Shown piece by piece: positions 1-11,476 of a DNA stretch of 64,000 nt (positions are counted from its first letter, which is position 1; every line of letters starts with the position of its first letter). The DNA is from Volvox africanus (lineage: Eukaryota > Chlorophyta > Chlorophyceae > Chlamydomonadales > Volvocaceae), in the NCBI GenBank assembly GCA_030268105.1, contig BSDZ01000004.1:62001-126000 (forward strand). Reading direction: 5' to 3'. The notes below the pieces were generated by a model that saw only the letters and a list, made by a program, of their open reading frames with translations, had not been told where the DNA came from and made no database searches. The position numbers and the translations under genes were made by a program.

Positions 1-802
1 TGCTCATAAGTATCTGCACGTCTGGAGACTTTCGACACCGATGCGCGAGCACTTGCAAGTACAGCAAGGCAAGCGAGAGCAAACAGAGACAGCGGAAGAC
101 TTCAAGACGAAGAGAGATATAACTTACAGTCTTACAGATCGGAACGATGCAATGGACGAAATCGCCGTCAGCGCCGGAAGCAAGCAAACATCACGCGGCG
201 GTGATTAGCGAAGTTCAGGCTTAGCTCGGGCTAAGTAGAATAGCGTATAGCAATAGTAATATAGAACACACGAGTGTTCTCCGGTATCGAATGTCTAGTC
301 TTGCTTAGCCGTCCTCGCATCTGTTATACTCGCAGTATCGCAATGCCGTACGATTCACATTAGGAGGCCGATCCTAGATGTGACAATCCTACTGCGTATA
401 GGCGATGTCTACGCATAACAACGTATAAGCCTTTCCGGCATTTGCATGATGCAAGGGTCCGGATAACGATATCCGGTTGCAGGGCATGTGTCGCGACGAG
501 TGCGGCGCTCTCAACGTGTGCTGTAATGAAGTAATATTATATCAGATAATATTACTTATCGTTTCGTAGCACGAGCATAATGCGCACTTCAATGCTTCGG
601 GCTTTCATGCATGCTAGGCGGATTTGCCATGATGCGATGTCGCGATGGGTAATGACAACATGCCAAATGCATATATAAATGTACACGAATACATTTATAT
701 CATGCAGATTCATTCATATGCAATGTGTTCATCACAATAGCACTTCGCCTTGTAGGATCACATCGACCTACACATCGGCGGGAAACTAACCGTAGCACAA
801 CA
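1..802 (-). repeat. LTR-A, minus orientation, truncated by window start
   Basis: This is the reverse complement of the family A LTR. It ends with CCGTAGCACAACA at 802, the complement of the TGTTGTGCTACGG start seen in every other copy. It carries the usual internal hairpins. What follows at 803 is not the polypurine tract, so it is either a solo LTR or the 5' LTR of a minus-strand element lying to the left of the window. The first about 25 bases of the LTR-A reverse complement are missing. Confidence 0.9.
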
Positions 803-2692
803 GGTGCCACGAAATACCGGGGAAGGTAGGGACTGCCAGGTTAGTGGCCACGGGTGAAGCTGTACCCCACTATCCCACACACACATACACATTTGCGTGT
901 TATTAGTTGGATTGTACGAGCGAGTTGCTTGGCTGATGATGATAACTGATGATGGCTGCTGTGATCGTTTATCATCACGATGAGAAGTAATAAGCAGGAG
1001 TTTGTTTGCTTACTGCTAGAGGTATCTTACAGATCCAGCACAGCTGGCCAGCTGTCATATGGCCACCAAGCCGGCCAATGAAATGTGCTGCTAGCTCGAA
1101 TATTGCTTGCATGGACGGCGGGCTTTCCGCTTATTTCGTTTGTATACGAGCTTAGATGCACGGATTTATTGGTGAACGATATCGTGGGCATGTATCCGTA
1201 TCAGCAGTATGTAATATATATCACTTCTTTAATATATCTAAGTATATATGTGGCTACTTCCTTGCTCTCTAAACATGCATACACGCGAAATGCAAGCATT
1301 ATGCCTAAAACCAGCAGCCACTCGCCTTGTTCAATAACTCGTCTAAACGCATTTCAACCAGTGGGATCAAACTCAAGCGAGTCTAGCAGCGACAGTGTCA
1401 CAGTTGCAGCATGCATGCAACCCGTTGGAGCATGCTCCAACGAACCCTTAATAATTGTCACTACGACACCTGTGATGGAGGTCCCCTTGGGGTTGCCGTC
1501 AAAGGTGGTAGAGTTGCAGATCCCAAAGTAAGTCGACCAGGTATCATTGATTCGCACAATTCCATGCAGCAGAGTGCAGGGAGCTGTAGATAGCAGAAAT
1601 ACCACAGATCATCAATAACAATACCCACACGCATGTAAGGCAAGGTATGCAGGACTGTAGTAGACATACAAATGTACAGCGCACAAGCGAAATAAAAATA
1701 CCATAAGGACAGGAAGGCCTTTTCGGCATTTAACTACGGGAACCGGGATCGAGACCTAGTAATTTCCAGATTTATTTGGGGCCCAAGGTCCCCAGTTTTG
1801 TTTTGGCAAACTGTAGCTGTCTAGGACGACTATTATGACGTGGACCTGTAAACCCTAGGGTTGTAGGCTTTGGTGACACGAGCATTGCTGGTAGTTCGGA
1901 ATATCGATATTCCATCTTATGCACTATCTATTAATTGATAAATATAAGTCGACCTTATATTAAGACTCGTGTGACTATCGTGAGGGGAGTCTAATCCATC
2001 GTACAGGATCTTGAGCAAGCAATACACAATCAGTAATTCTCACTACCACCATACAAAATACGTTTTGCATTTATTAACAATACAACACATTACTCAACCC
2101 ATGCATATGAGTAATGAAGCCAGTTACTTTCGAGCTTGAAAATTCTGCATTCAGTGTATGTCGAGGGCACATGTCAGGGCTCTGTACAAGGAAACAGCCT
2201 TACATGCAAAAGAAAAGGGTGCATTAAGACATGGCTTTATAATTCCCAGAAGCAGCAAAGGTATTATAAAACATACTCTCAACACAGGGATGAGACTGTA
2301 GAATGAATGTATTTATCTTGCATGGAATAAATCATGCACTGACCTGGAAAATTGGGGTTTGTTGGGTCAACGTAGGACCACTGATGTTTAGCGTAAAACC
2401 TGCATTCATTGTTGTGGTACCTAGACAGCAGGCAGGATGCCCTTTGCCTTCTACACAACTTCAGATCCCCCTCCAAGCCTAGTGGATCAATAGCCATATC
2501 TGACGGGTAGGTTGGAAACAGGGTCGCCCTAATGACTTTTTTTGTGAAGATTAGCAAATATGTAGCAAATATGTGCACAATTACTACTGACAATGTACAA
2601 GCAAGAAATAAAGGGTATGAACGGAAATTACACTGTGGGCGACTTGCCCTGACAAGCACCGCGGGCCGAATCACAGTGCAGGGGGGAACACA
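803..2692. other. Only long stretch not made of recognisable retroelement sequence
   Basis: This segment of about 1.9 kb lies between the minus LTR-A ending at 802 and the plus LTR-A starting at 2693. It matches none of the LTR, gag or pol segments repeated elsewhere in the window. It is probably pre-existing host DNA into which the elements inserted. Apart from the candidate minus-strand gene (1354-2692), I see no RNA gene, repeat or recognisable coding region in it. Confidence 0.5.
1354..2692 (-). CDS. Candidate two-exon gene of unknown function, 5' side cut by element A0
   Basis: On the minus strand an open frame runs from the LTR boundary at 2692 down to 2344. It holds a hydrophobic stretch that looks like one membrane segment (ACTLSVVIVHIFATYLLIF) and a Cys/Arg-rich part. 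A CAG|GT donor at 2344/2343 and a pyrimidine-rich CTACAG acceptor at 1584 would remove a 760-nt intron. Both sites are phase 1, so the frame continues through exon 2 (1583-1354) to a TGA. There is no Met in the non-LTR part before residues SDM, so the true 5' end is probably lost or lies beyond the A0 insertion. I recognise no family. The ORF could be chance; the phase-matched splice pair is the main support. Confidence 0.25.
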
Positions 2693-3525
2693 TGTTGTGC
2701 TACGGTTCATTTCCCGTCGATGTGTAGGTCGATGCGACGCTACGAGGCGAAGTGCTGTCTTGATGAACGCATGAATGACTTATGCATATGAATGAACTTG
2801 CATCACATAAATGTATTTGCATACATTTATATACGTTTTGGCATGTTACCATTATACATCGCGACATCGCATCATGGCTGATCCGCCTAGCAGGCATGAA
2901 ATCCCGAACGATCGAGAAGTGCATTATGCTCGTGCTATGAAACGATAAGTAATATTATTTGATATAATATTACTTCATTACAGCACACGTTGAGAGCGCC
3001 GCACTTGTCGTGATACATGCCTTGCAACCGAGTATCGTTATTTGGACCCTTGCATCATGCGAATGCCGGAAAGGCTTATACGTTGTTATGCGTAGACATC
3101 GCCTATACGCAGTAGGATTGTCACATCTAGGATCGGCCTCCTAGTGTGAATTGTACGGCGTTGTGATGCTGCGAGTATAACAGATGCGAGGACGGCTAAG
3201 TAAAGGAGAGATTCCAATACCAGAGAACACTCGTGTGTTCAACACTCTTCTTGCTAATCGCTATCCTACTTAGCCCGAGCTAAGCCTGAACTTCGCTTAT
3301 CACCGCCACGTGATGACTGCTTGCTTCCGGCGCTGACGGCGATTACATCCATTGCATCGCTTCTGTCTGTAAGATTGTAAGTTATATCTCTTCTTGCCTT
3401 GAAGTCTTCCGCTGTCTCTGTTTGCTCTCGTGTGCCTTGCTGTACTTGCAAGTGCTCACGCATCGGTATCTCAAGTCCCCAGACGCGCAGATACTTATGG
3501 GCAAACTCGAAGAAGAGGTACAACA
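2693..3525 (+). repeat. 5' LTR of A0 (LTR-A, 833 bp, older subtype)
   Basis: It starts TGTTGTGCTACGG and ends GAGGTACAACA, giving a 6-bp terminal inverted repeat. It is followed directly by AATTGGTATCGAGACAGG, the primer-binding site (3526-3543). It shares the 833-bp length and the subtype bases near its 3' end (CGAAGAAGAG) with the solo LTR at 44398-45230. Confidence 0.95.
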
Positions 3526-3592
3526 AATTGGTATCGAGACAGGTTAGTTGCCTAACTGTCTCTTTGTGTTAAATCGGAAGTAGGTTCTTTCT

Positions 3593-4855
3593 ATGGCGAG
3601 TACCAGCGACGAGCCACAAGGACTGCTAGATACTTTCGCCGAAGATCTAGGCCGCACCGTATTGGACACCGCTGCTTCCGGTTTGTAATCGTTTGATTGA
3701 TTTTGTCTAAATTGCTGCACTTGTTGTGTAAGTTGTTGTACCTCTCGTTCGCGTTTGCTCATAAGTATCTGCACGTCTGGAGACTTTCGACACCGATGCG
3801 CGAGCACTTGCAAGTACAGCAAGGCAAGCGAGAGCAAACAGAGACAGCGGAAGACTTCAAGACGAAGAGAGATATAACTTACAGTCTTACGGACCAGAAT
3901 GATGCAATGGACGAAATCGCCGTCAGCGCCAGAAGCAAGCAAACATCACGCGGCGGTGATTAGCGAAGTTCAGGCTTGGCTCGGGCTAAGTAGAATAATG
4001 TATAGAAATAGTAATATAGAACACACGAGTGTTCTCCGGTATCGAATGTCTTGTCTAGCTTAGCCGTCCTCGCATCTGTTATACTCGCAGCATCGCAATG
4101 CCGTACGATTCACATTAGGAGGCCGATCCTAGATGTGACAACCCTACTGCGTCTAGGCGATGTCTACGCATAACAACGTATAAGCCTTTCCGGCATTCGC
4201 ATGATGCAAGGGTCCGGATAACGATATCCGGTTGCAGGGCATGTATCGCGACGAGTGCGGCGCTCTCAACGTGTGCTTAAATGAAGTAATATTATATCAA
4301 ATAATATTACTTATCGTTTCGTAGCACGAGCATAATGCGCACTTCAATGCTTCGAGCTTTCATGCATGCTAGGCGGATTTGCCATGGTGCGATGTCGCGA
4401 TGGATAATGACAACATGCCAAATGCATATATAAATGTATGCGAATACATTTATATCATGCAGATTCATTCATATGTAATGCGTTCATCACAAAAGCACTT
4501 CGCCTCATAGGATCGCGTCGACCTACGCGTCGGCGGGAAATGAACCGTAGCACAACATAAGTGTGCGCTCTGAGTCGCAGGTAATCTCAGCGCTCCGGCA
4601 TTGCTTGCCGCGACGACTGAGACCGGCTTTCGTCTGTACCAGTTGGCGACTCTTATCACCCAAACTACGGAGATCAGGACTCAGCTGGGCAAGTACTTGC
4701 TGAGTTTGCTGAATCTTCTCAAGAGTACTGTCAGTAGGCCCACCGAATCGTTTTGTACTCTTGCTCTTGCGATAGAAGTCGTCTTCTTTTACGCAAGCCT
4801 AGGGTATTGCTTCATGTCCCATGTCTATGGAACGCGACGATACGCCGCTCACTAG
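3593..4855 (+). CDS. ORF0 of A0: spliced accessory protein, intron disrupted by a solo LTR
   Basis: Exon 1 is 3593-3680 (88 nt, beginning MASTSDEPQG) and exon 2 is 4581-4855 (275 nt). The donor is TTCCG|GTTTGT and the acceptor GAGTCGCAG|GTAATC. Both exons remain open in the phase seen in the other copies. The intron was 71 nt but now carries the solo LTR 3734-4557 plus its duplicated TAAGT. Exon 2 overlaps the start of gag by 35 nt in another frame. The function is unknown: exon 2 is rich in Leu, as expected for amphipathic helices. Splicing is inferred, not shown. Confidence 0.6.
3734..4557 (-). repeat. Solo LTR-A (824 bp) with TSD TAAGT
   Basis: This complete LTR runs from TGTTGTACC to GTAGCACAACA in minus orientation. 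It is flanked by TAAGT at 3729-3733 and 4558-4562. The sequence on either side joins to give the same 5' UTR found uninterrupted in A1 and A2. No internal element sequence is left, so the full element was reduced to one LTR by LTR-LTR recombination. Confidence 0.95.
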
Positions 4856-6056
4856 CTTAGCAAGCCAACCCGAATTTGTTGTGGCTGCTAGAGCTCCGGA
4901 TAGAGGTCTTGAGACTGTTGGCATGCGAGCCACTCAAGAGCCTCTTGTCCTTCAGACCCCTGCCCACTTAATTGTGCCGCATTCAGCAGTTAATACGAAT
5001 ATGGACAACACTGCTGGTCCACGGGTTCTACCACCACCTCAAATGGAAGGGCACGCTGCCATTCCTGAGGTGATGAGATTGACAATTCCCGTTCCTAGGC
5101 TTACAATCTTGCTGAGTGAAAAGACACCAGGATCTAGCATAGCCGATGCAACTCGTGCGTACGTGCGTGACGCCAAAAAGTACCTCCAGGCTGTTCATGG
5201 TGGAGATATTGATGGTATCAGGTGTCTCTTCGTTGGCAACACCCTCGAGGGCTCAGCGAAGAACTGGTATCATGAATGGACCACCGCCCGGATTGACTAT
5301 ACTTTTGACGAGTTGATTGCTGCTCTGCTTGCACGGTTCGCTACTGAGGTACAAGCGCATGATGTGGAGGCTCACAAGGTTTTGGCGGCCGGTACCTATC
5401 ACATGCGTCGGGGCGAAAACGTACCTGCGTACCAGTCACGCTTCGAAGCACTTGTGACCCCCATCGCTGACCTCACCGAGAATGAGCGTGTCTTTTGGTT
5501 TAAGCGAGGCCTGACGAAAGTTTTGGCTAAGTGGTGCGCTACTGACTTGTCTGGGGTGCCGTTCAAGTCGTACGATGCCTTGGTCACATTTGCTAGGGGT
5601 ACAGAGGTACGACTCCTTGCCGGTGAGGAAGAAGTCAAGTCTACCCCTCGTGCAAATGCTGTGCAAGTGCAGGATCCGCTTGGGGAAGCTGTGGCTCTAG
5701 ACCAGGAACTTGGAGCTACCCGTCCCGCGCCTACTGCCACGGCTCGACGCAGCAACCGGCAACACAAGGCGCGCGGGGGCGCTAGCTCAGGTGTCCACGG
5801 GTCAGGAGGAGCAGGTCCGAGCTCGGACCCAGCTAAGAGCAGGAAGCGTGGGGGCGTGCCGTGGACGGCAGCCGCACAGCGCTCTATCCCCGATGCAAAG
5901 CGGACTCACACAGATGACCCATTGATGCCAAAATGGAATTGCAATCGATCCGAGTTCAAACGTCGGAAAGCGGCCAATGTTTGCCTATTGTGTGCGGAGA
6001 GCCATCCTACGAAGGATTGCCCGTTGCTGCCGCCGTTGGTCCCTAAGCCGAAATAG
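4821..6056 (+). CDS. gag: Gag of A0, intact, 411 aa
   Basis: This is the structural protein of the virus-like particle. The ATG at 4821 gives the same N-terminus (MSMERDDTPLTSLASQ) as the other family A copies. A capsid-like segment covers about residues 110-280 and contains YVRDAKKYLQAVHGGD and WFKRGL. A Gly/Ala/Arg-rich linker follows, then a CX2CX3HX4C zinc knuckle (CLLCAESHPTKDC) near the C-terminus. The stop is UAG at 6054-6056, with pol continuing in the same frame. The reading frame is undamaged although the pol behind it is dead. Confidence 0.92.
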   Translation: MSMERDDTPLTSLASQPEFVVAARAPDRGLETVGMRATQEPLVLQTPAHLIVPHSAVNTNMDNTAGPRVLPPPQMEGHAAIPEVMRLTIPVPRLTILLSEKTPGSSIADATRAYVRDAKKYLQAVHGGDIDGIRCLFVGNTLEGSAKNWYHEWTTARIDYTFDELIAALLARFATEVQAHDVEAHKVLAAGTYHMRRGENVPAYQSRFEALVTPIADLTENERVFWFKRGLTKVLAKWCATDLSGVPFKSYDALVTFARGTEVRLLAGEEEVKSTPRANAVQVQDPLGEAVALDQELGATRPAPTATARRSNRQHKARGGASSGVHGSGGAGPSSDPAKSRKRGGVPWTAAAQRSIPDAKRTHTDDPLMPKWNCNRSEFKRRKAANVCLLCAESHPTKDCPLLPPLVPKPK

Positions 6057-9000
6057 GGGTTTGCCCGGGTTCCTGCTGAGGGGGCACCACCCGGGATTGC
6101 TGAACTAACACGTGGTCGGTGGTCATCCTTACGGCCAGCCATGAAGGCATTGTTGCCTTGCGTACTTGGACACATCGAGCGAGTCATTGCGCGACGCATC
6201 ACACTTGACGGACGCACAGGACTTCTCTGCTTTGATTCGCTGTGTAATTTGTTTACACCTCGCCGTCCCCTGTCGTCTATCAATCTGTCAAACCACGTGG
6301 TTTTGTTCACCCCCTCATCTCTGCGTAAGATGTTGGAACAGTTGGCCGTGTACAGGAGATGTAGGCGTCAATATCCGGGCACCGCCGCGTGTGTATTACT
6401 CCCTGCTTTCTGTCGGCGCAAGGCAGAGGCATCGTTAAGGGGTATGCGGTGTGTCCACCGGTTTGAGCCGGGCACCGTTTTGTTTAACGGTGTGGATCGG
6501 GAGGGTATGCTGGCTCCGTGGCCAGGAACATCCTACTTGGTTGACGTTTGGTACGAAGCTCCTGATGAGGGTTCCGTAAGTTCAGAACCCGCCCTAAGTG
6601 CACTGACGTTGTCTGCCGGGCAGCCGCTCATAGATAACCGTGTCCCAGTGATTCAGATCGGTCTAAGTGGCCGTACCCTGAAGGCACTCGTTGACACCGG
6701 TGCCAGTGACGACTTCATCTCTGTCGCAGAGATGAATGCGCTGGGGTCGACCCCAGAATCGTCTGATTGTCCACAGGTTACCCTTGCTGACGGGGGTAAG
6801 CATCCGATCGTGGGCAGGATCACCCTTAGCCTATCGTTAGGCCCTTTGCGTGTTGTGACCCGGCCGTACGTGCTGCAGGGCTTGGCAGAGACTGCACCGT
6901 ACATAATGGGGTCTGCGACATTACGGCAGTACCGCGCGCGCATCGACATGGAGACCGCAACCCTGCATATGTGCAAGGGTACTCTGTCGATTAAGGTACC
7001 TTTCCTGTCGTTCAAACATGTCACACCAGAGGGGGGCAAAGCTGAGGCGGTGCCTATGGTTAATTTCGCTGTGACCGCAATGGCCGCGCGAATCGAACGA
7101 GAGCTAGTCGGGCGTAAGGAGGCCGTCCGTTTGTTACGGAAGGGTGCCCACGGACTGCTTTTGAGGCCTTGGGTGTGCTGCAGTACCACCACCGCGCAGA
7201 CTTCTGTGGATCCTGAGGTTGAGGCCCTACTGTCACAGTATGAGGACGTCTTTAAAGATATCCCTGGCCTACCACCTATGCGTCCTGTTGATCACACAAT
7301 CCCTCTCATGCCTGGAGCGCAGCCTATGGCCCGGCCAATGTACAGGTTGAGTCCATTGGAGCTGGATGAGGTGAAGCGCCAGGTGACGGATTTGCTTGCA
7401 AAGGGTATGATACGCCCCAGCACATCCCCGTATTCTGCGCCAATTTTGTTTGTCGGTAAGAAGGATGGGACCTTGCGCATGTGCATCGATTATCGGGGGT
7501 TGAATGTGAGCACGGTGAAAAATCGCTACCCTTTGCCACACGTTGACGACCTGTTGGATAAGTTGAAAGGCTCGGCTTATTTTTCCTCGATTGACTTACA
7601 ACAGGGTTATAATCAGATTCGCATCACTGCCTCTGATGTCCCGAAAACTGCTTTTTAGACGCCCTTCGGTCATTTCGAGTATAAGGTCCTATCGTTTGGT
7701 TTGACTAATGCCCCTGCGACGTTTCAGGCGGTTATGGACCGAATGTTTAGGCCGTTTATCGACAGGTTCGTTGTTTGCTACCTGGATGACATTTTGGTTT
7801 ATTCTAAGACGCGCGAGGAGCACTTGGAGCATCTTCGGCTCATGCTCGATGTGATGAGGCGGGAGCAATTGTTTGCTAAACGCGCCAAATGCTTTTGGGC
7901 GCAGCCTCAGGTGGAATATTTGGGCCACATTGTGTCGGCCACCGGTGTGAAGATGGATCTGCGGAAGGTCACCGTGGTTCGTAATTGGCCCGCGCCTCAG
8001 AACCTCACGGAGCTGCGTAAGTTCCTTGGCTTGACCAATTACTTCCGAAAGTTCATTGAAAAATATTCCATCATTGCGGCCCCACTTACTAACTTAACTC
8101 GCAAAGGTGTTTTCGTTTTGCTCGAGTCGTGGACGTCGCAATGCCAGCGGGCATTCGAAGAGCTCAAGCGAACCGTTGCCGAAGATGTCACCCTCGCATT
8201 CCCTGACTACTCGTTGCCGTTTCGTGTGGAGGTAGTGTCTGATGCCTCAGTGTATGGAAGCGGCGCTGTATTGTTACAGGAAGGTCGACCGATCGCCTTC
8301 ACAAGTAAGAAGTTTTCTGGTGCGGAGATTCGCTATACCACCGGGGAACAGGAGCTTCTGGCAGTGTTGCATGCTTTAAAGGAATGGCGCTGTTACCTCG
8401 AGGGACGCCCATTCACTTTAAAGACTGACCACAAGCCCCTAACGTTTTTGCAAAGCGTTCCGACGTTGAACCGCCGTCAGGCTAGGTGGATGGAATACCT
8501 AGCTAGGTTCGACTGCACCTGAGAGTACATTGCCGGTAAACTAAATATTGCCGATGCTCTCAGTCGACATCCGTCACTACACACTGCAATTTTGGCAGCG
8601 CCCGTCTTGCGACCGCATAACGAGGAGGTGCCGATCGCAACAGACCTCGCGGAGCGGTTGAAGGTTGCCTACAACGCAGATGCCTGGTTCTCGGAGCTGG
8701 CTAATGTAGAAAACCCTCGCAAGCAGAATGGCCTTTGGCTACGGACGGAGGGTGCAGCTACGCAAATCATCGTTCCGAACGACGACACGCTACGCTACGA
8801 TATCCTTGCGCGGTTCCACGAGGACCCGTTAGCAGGACACCCTGGTAGCAAGCAGTTGGTCGAGTTGGTGCAACGTTCATTCTGGTGGTCTCGCTTGGCT
8901 AACGATGCGGCGAACTTCGTACAGACATGCAGTCTGTGCCAGCACAATAAGGCTCTGTCCGGTAAGGGGCGTGGGTCGTTGCAACCGTTGCCTGTCCCGG

Positions 9001-9604
9001 ATGCGCCTTGGGAAAGTGTTTCCATGGACTTCGTAGTCACGCTGCCCAAAACTGAGGGGGAATATGATGCGGTGTTTGTGATGGTCAATCGTCTGACTAA
9101 GATGGTCCACCTAGCACCATGCACATCGTCCTGCACGGCTGAACAAACGGCACGTTTGTTTTTCGACAATGTGGTTTGGTTACACGGTATTCCCAAAAAC
9201 GTGATCTCTGACCGCGGTGGGCAGTTCACGTCTAAGTTTTGGGAAGCGCTCTGCAAGCTAGTTGGCATGCGTGTCAACCTGAGACAGCGTACCACCCGCA
9301 GACTGATGGTCAAACCGAACGCACGAACCGCACGTTGGGTGATATGTTGCTCAATTATGCTGGTCGCACACCCCTTGTTTGGGATACGTTTTTGACTGCG
9401 GCAGAATTCACGCTTAACAACGCTGTTAACTGCTCTACAGGCAAAAGTCCGTACTTTCTCAACTACGGGTTTCATCCCGCGCTACCCGTGTGGCGTGAGT
9501 TGGAGGTGAACGTGCCTGCCGCTAACCTCTTTGCCAAGTCTTTTACGTCCCGTATCACAGACGCAAAGGCGTGTTTGGACGCGGTGCAGCAATGAACGAC
9601 GGAG
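6057..9604 (+). pseudogene. pol: Pol of A0, decayed and truncated
   Basis: It opens in frame with gag behind the UAG and follows the order methyltransferase-like region, protease (DTGASDDF), RT ([11 protein letters not shown]), RNase H, integrase. Damage relative to A2: TAG at 7656-7658 where A2 has CGG, TGA at 8520-8522 where A2 has TGG, a 1-nt loss near 9285 in the integrase core before the catalytic Glu, and TGA at 9593-9595 for CGA. The frame is then cut by A1 at 9605. The GPY/F module and chromodomain are missing. Confidence 0.92.
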
Positions 9605-10431
9605 TGTTGTGCTACGGTTCGTTTCCCGCCGATGTGTAGGTCGATGCGACCCTACGAGGTAAAGTGTTATCTTGATGAATGCATGAATGACTATTGCATA
9701 TGAATGAACCTGCATGATATAGATGTATTCACATACATTTATATATGCATTTGGCATGTTATCATTATCCATCACGACATTGCATCAAGGCAAATCCGCC
9801 TAGCATGCATGAAATACCGAATCATTGAAGTGTGCATTATGCTCGTGCTATGAAACTATTATTATTTGATATAATATTACTTCATTACAGCACATGTTGA
9901 GAGCGCCGCACTCGTCGGGATGCATGCCTTGCAACCGAATATCGTTATTCAGACCCTTACATCATGCGAATGCCAGAAAGGCTTATACGTTGTTATGCGT
10001 GGACATCGCCTATGCGCAGTAGGGTTGTCACACTTAGGATCGGCCTCCTAGTGTGAATCGTACGGCATTGTGATGCTGCGATTATAACAGATGCGAGGAC
10101 GGCTAAGCAAGATAAGACATTCTATACCGGAGAACACTCGTGTGTTCTACATTATCATTGCTATACACTACTCTACTTAGCCCGAGCTAAGCCTAAACTT
10201 CGCTATCACCGCCGCGTGATGATTGCTTGCTTCCGGCGCTGACGGCGATTTCGTCCATTGCACTGCTTCGATCTGTAAGACTGTAAGTTACATCTCTTCT
10301 TGTCTTGAAGTCTTCCACTGTCTCTGTTTGCTCGTGTTTGCCTTGCTGTACTTGCAAGTGCTCGCGCATCGGTTTCGAAAGCCTTCAGACACGCAGATAC
10401 TTATGAGCAAACACGAAGGAGAGGTACAACA
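9605..10431 (+). repeat. 5' LTR of A1 (LTR-A, 827 bp)
   Basis: It runs from TGTTGTGCTACGG to GAGGTACAACA and is followed by the primer site AATTGGTATCGAGACAGG at 10432-10449. The left junction is with A0 pol. Confidence 0.95.
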
Positions 10432-10498
10432 AATTGGTATCGAGACAGGTTCGTTGCCTAACTGTCTCTCTTTGTCTAATCGGAAGTAGGTTCTTTCT

Positions 10499-10932
10499 AT
10501 GGCGAGTTCCAGCGACGAGCCACAAGGACCGCTAGATACTTTTGCCGAAGATCTAGGCCGCACCGTTTTGGACGCCGCCGCTTCTGGTTTGTAATTGTTT
10601 AATTGCTTTTGCTTAGATTGCTGCACTTGTTGTGTAAGTGTACACTCTGAGTCGCAGGTAATCTCACTGCACCGGCATTGCTTGCCGCGGCGGCTGAGAC
10701 CGGCTTTCGTCCGGACCATTTGGCGACTCTCATTGCCCAAACTACGGAGATCAGGACTCAGCTGGGCAAGTACTTGCTGAGTTTACTGAATCTTCTCAAG
10801 AGTACTGTCGGTAGGCTCACCGAATTGCTTTGTACTCTTGCCTTTGCAATAGAAGTCGGCTTCTATTATGCAAATCTAGGGTATCGCTTCGTGCTCCATG
10901 TCCGTGGAACACGACAATACGCCGCACACTAG
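10499..10932 (+). CDS. ORF0 of A1: spliced accessory protein upstream of gag (120 aa predicted)
   Basis: Exon 1 is 10499-10586 (88 nt), the intron 10587-10657 (71 nt, GTTTGT...GTCGCAG) and exon 2 10658-10932 (275 nt). The joined length is 363 nt, exactly 121 codons including stop. Without splicing, exon 1 ends after 31 codons at a TAA just inside the intron. The exon 1 core PLDTFAEDLGRTVLDAAASG and the exon 2 core LIAQTTEIRTQLGKYLLSLL are conserved in family B. The stop lies 35 nt inside gag. It has no recognisable domain. Exon 2 is Leu-rich and probably helical. Splicing is inferred from phase and from conservation. Confidence 0.68.
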
Positions 10933-11476
10933 CCTAGCTAGCCAACCCGATTTTGTTGTGGCTGCTAGAGCTCCGGATAGAGGTCTTGAGACTGTTGGCA
11001 TGCGAGCCACTCAAGATCCCCTTGTCCTTCAGACCCCTGCTCACTTAATTGTGCCGCATTCAGCAGTTAACACCAATATGGACAACACTGCTGGACCAAG
11101 GGTTCTGCCATTACCTCAAGCTCGAGGGCATGATGACATCCCTGAGGTGATGAGATTGTCAATTCCCGTTCCTAGGCTCAATATCTCGCTAACTGAAAAG
11201 ACATCAGGACATAGCATAGCCGATGCAACTCGTGCGTACGTGCGTGACGCTAAAAAGTATCTCCAGGCTGTTCATGGTGGCGATAATGATGGTATCAGGT
11301 GTCTCTTCGTTGGTAACACCCTCGAGGGCTCAGCAAAGGACTGGTATCGCGAATGGACCACCGCCCGGGGCGACTATACTTTTGACGAGATGATCGCCGC
11401 TTTGCTCGCACGGTTCGCTACTGAGGTTCAAGCACGTGATGTGGAGGCTCGTAAGGTTTTGGCAGCCGGTAGCTAC
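10898..11476 (+). pseudogene. gag: Gag of A1, 5' part (interrupted by A2)
   Basis: The ATG at 10898 begins MSVEHDNTPHTSLASQ. The frame is open through the capsid-like region (YVRDAKKYLQAVHGGD) to residues AAGSY, where the LTR of A2 begins at 11477. The rest of the gene is at 18952-19608. The two halves are otherwise intact, so this gene was whole when A2 inserted. Confidence 0.92.

Larger units (their letters stand above)
2693..9604 (+). mobile_element. Element A0: old family A Ty3/gypsy chromovirus, 3' end lost
   Basis: It begins with a complete 5' LTR (2693-3525), followed by a primer site, ORF0, gag and a decayed pol. The 5' UTR is interrupted by a solo LTR at 3734-4557. The element stops at 9604, inside the C-terminal part of the integrase region, where element A1 inserted. 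Its own 3' LTR is not in the window because the 3' half of A1 was later deleted. The bases before the 5' LTR are ACACA; no matching right-hand TSD can be checked. Confidence 0.9.

Noticed and set aside
1085..1531. Plus-strand ORF of 148 aa with a hydrophobic N-terminus and a GTAAGT near its end
   Set aside because: It overlaps the minus-strand candidate exon 2, has no matching acceptor that I could find, and resembles no family. A random or shadow ORF is as likely.
3728..3736. GTAAGT in the 5' UTR of family A as the ORF0 splice donor
   Set aside because: It lies after the exon 1 stop codon, is missing in family B, and does not give the phase shared by all copies. GTTTGT at the end of exon 1 does.
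4821..9604. An envelope-like gene after pol (retrovirus)
   Set aside because: In the complete elements (A2, X, Y) the chromodomain stop is followed within about 60 nt by the polypurine tract and the 3' LTR, leaving no room for one.
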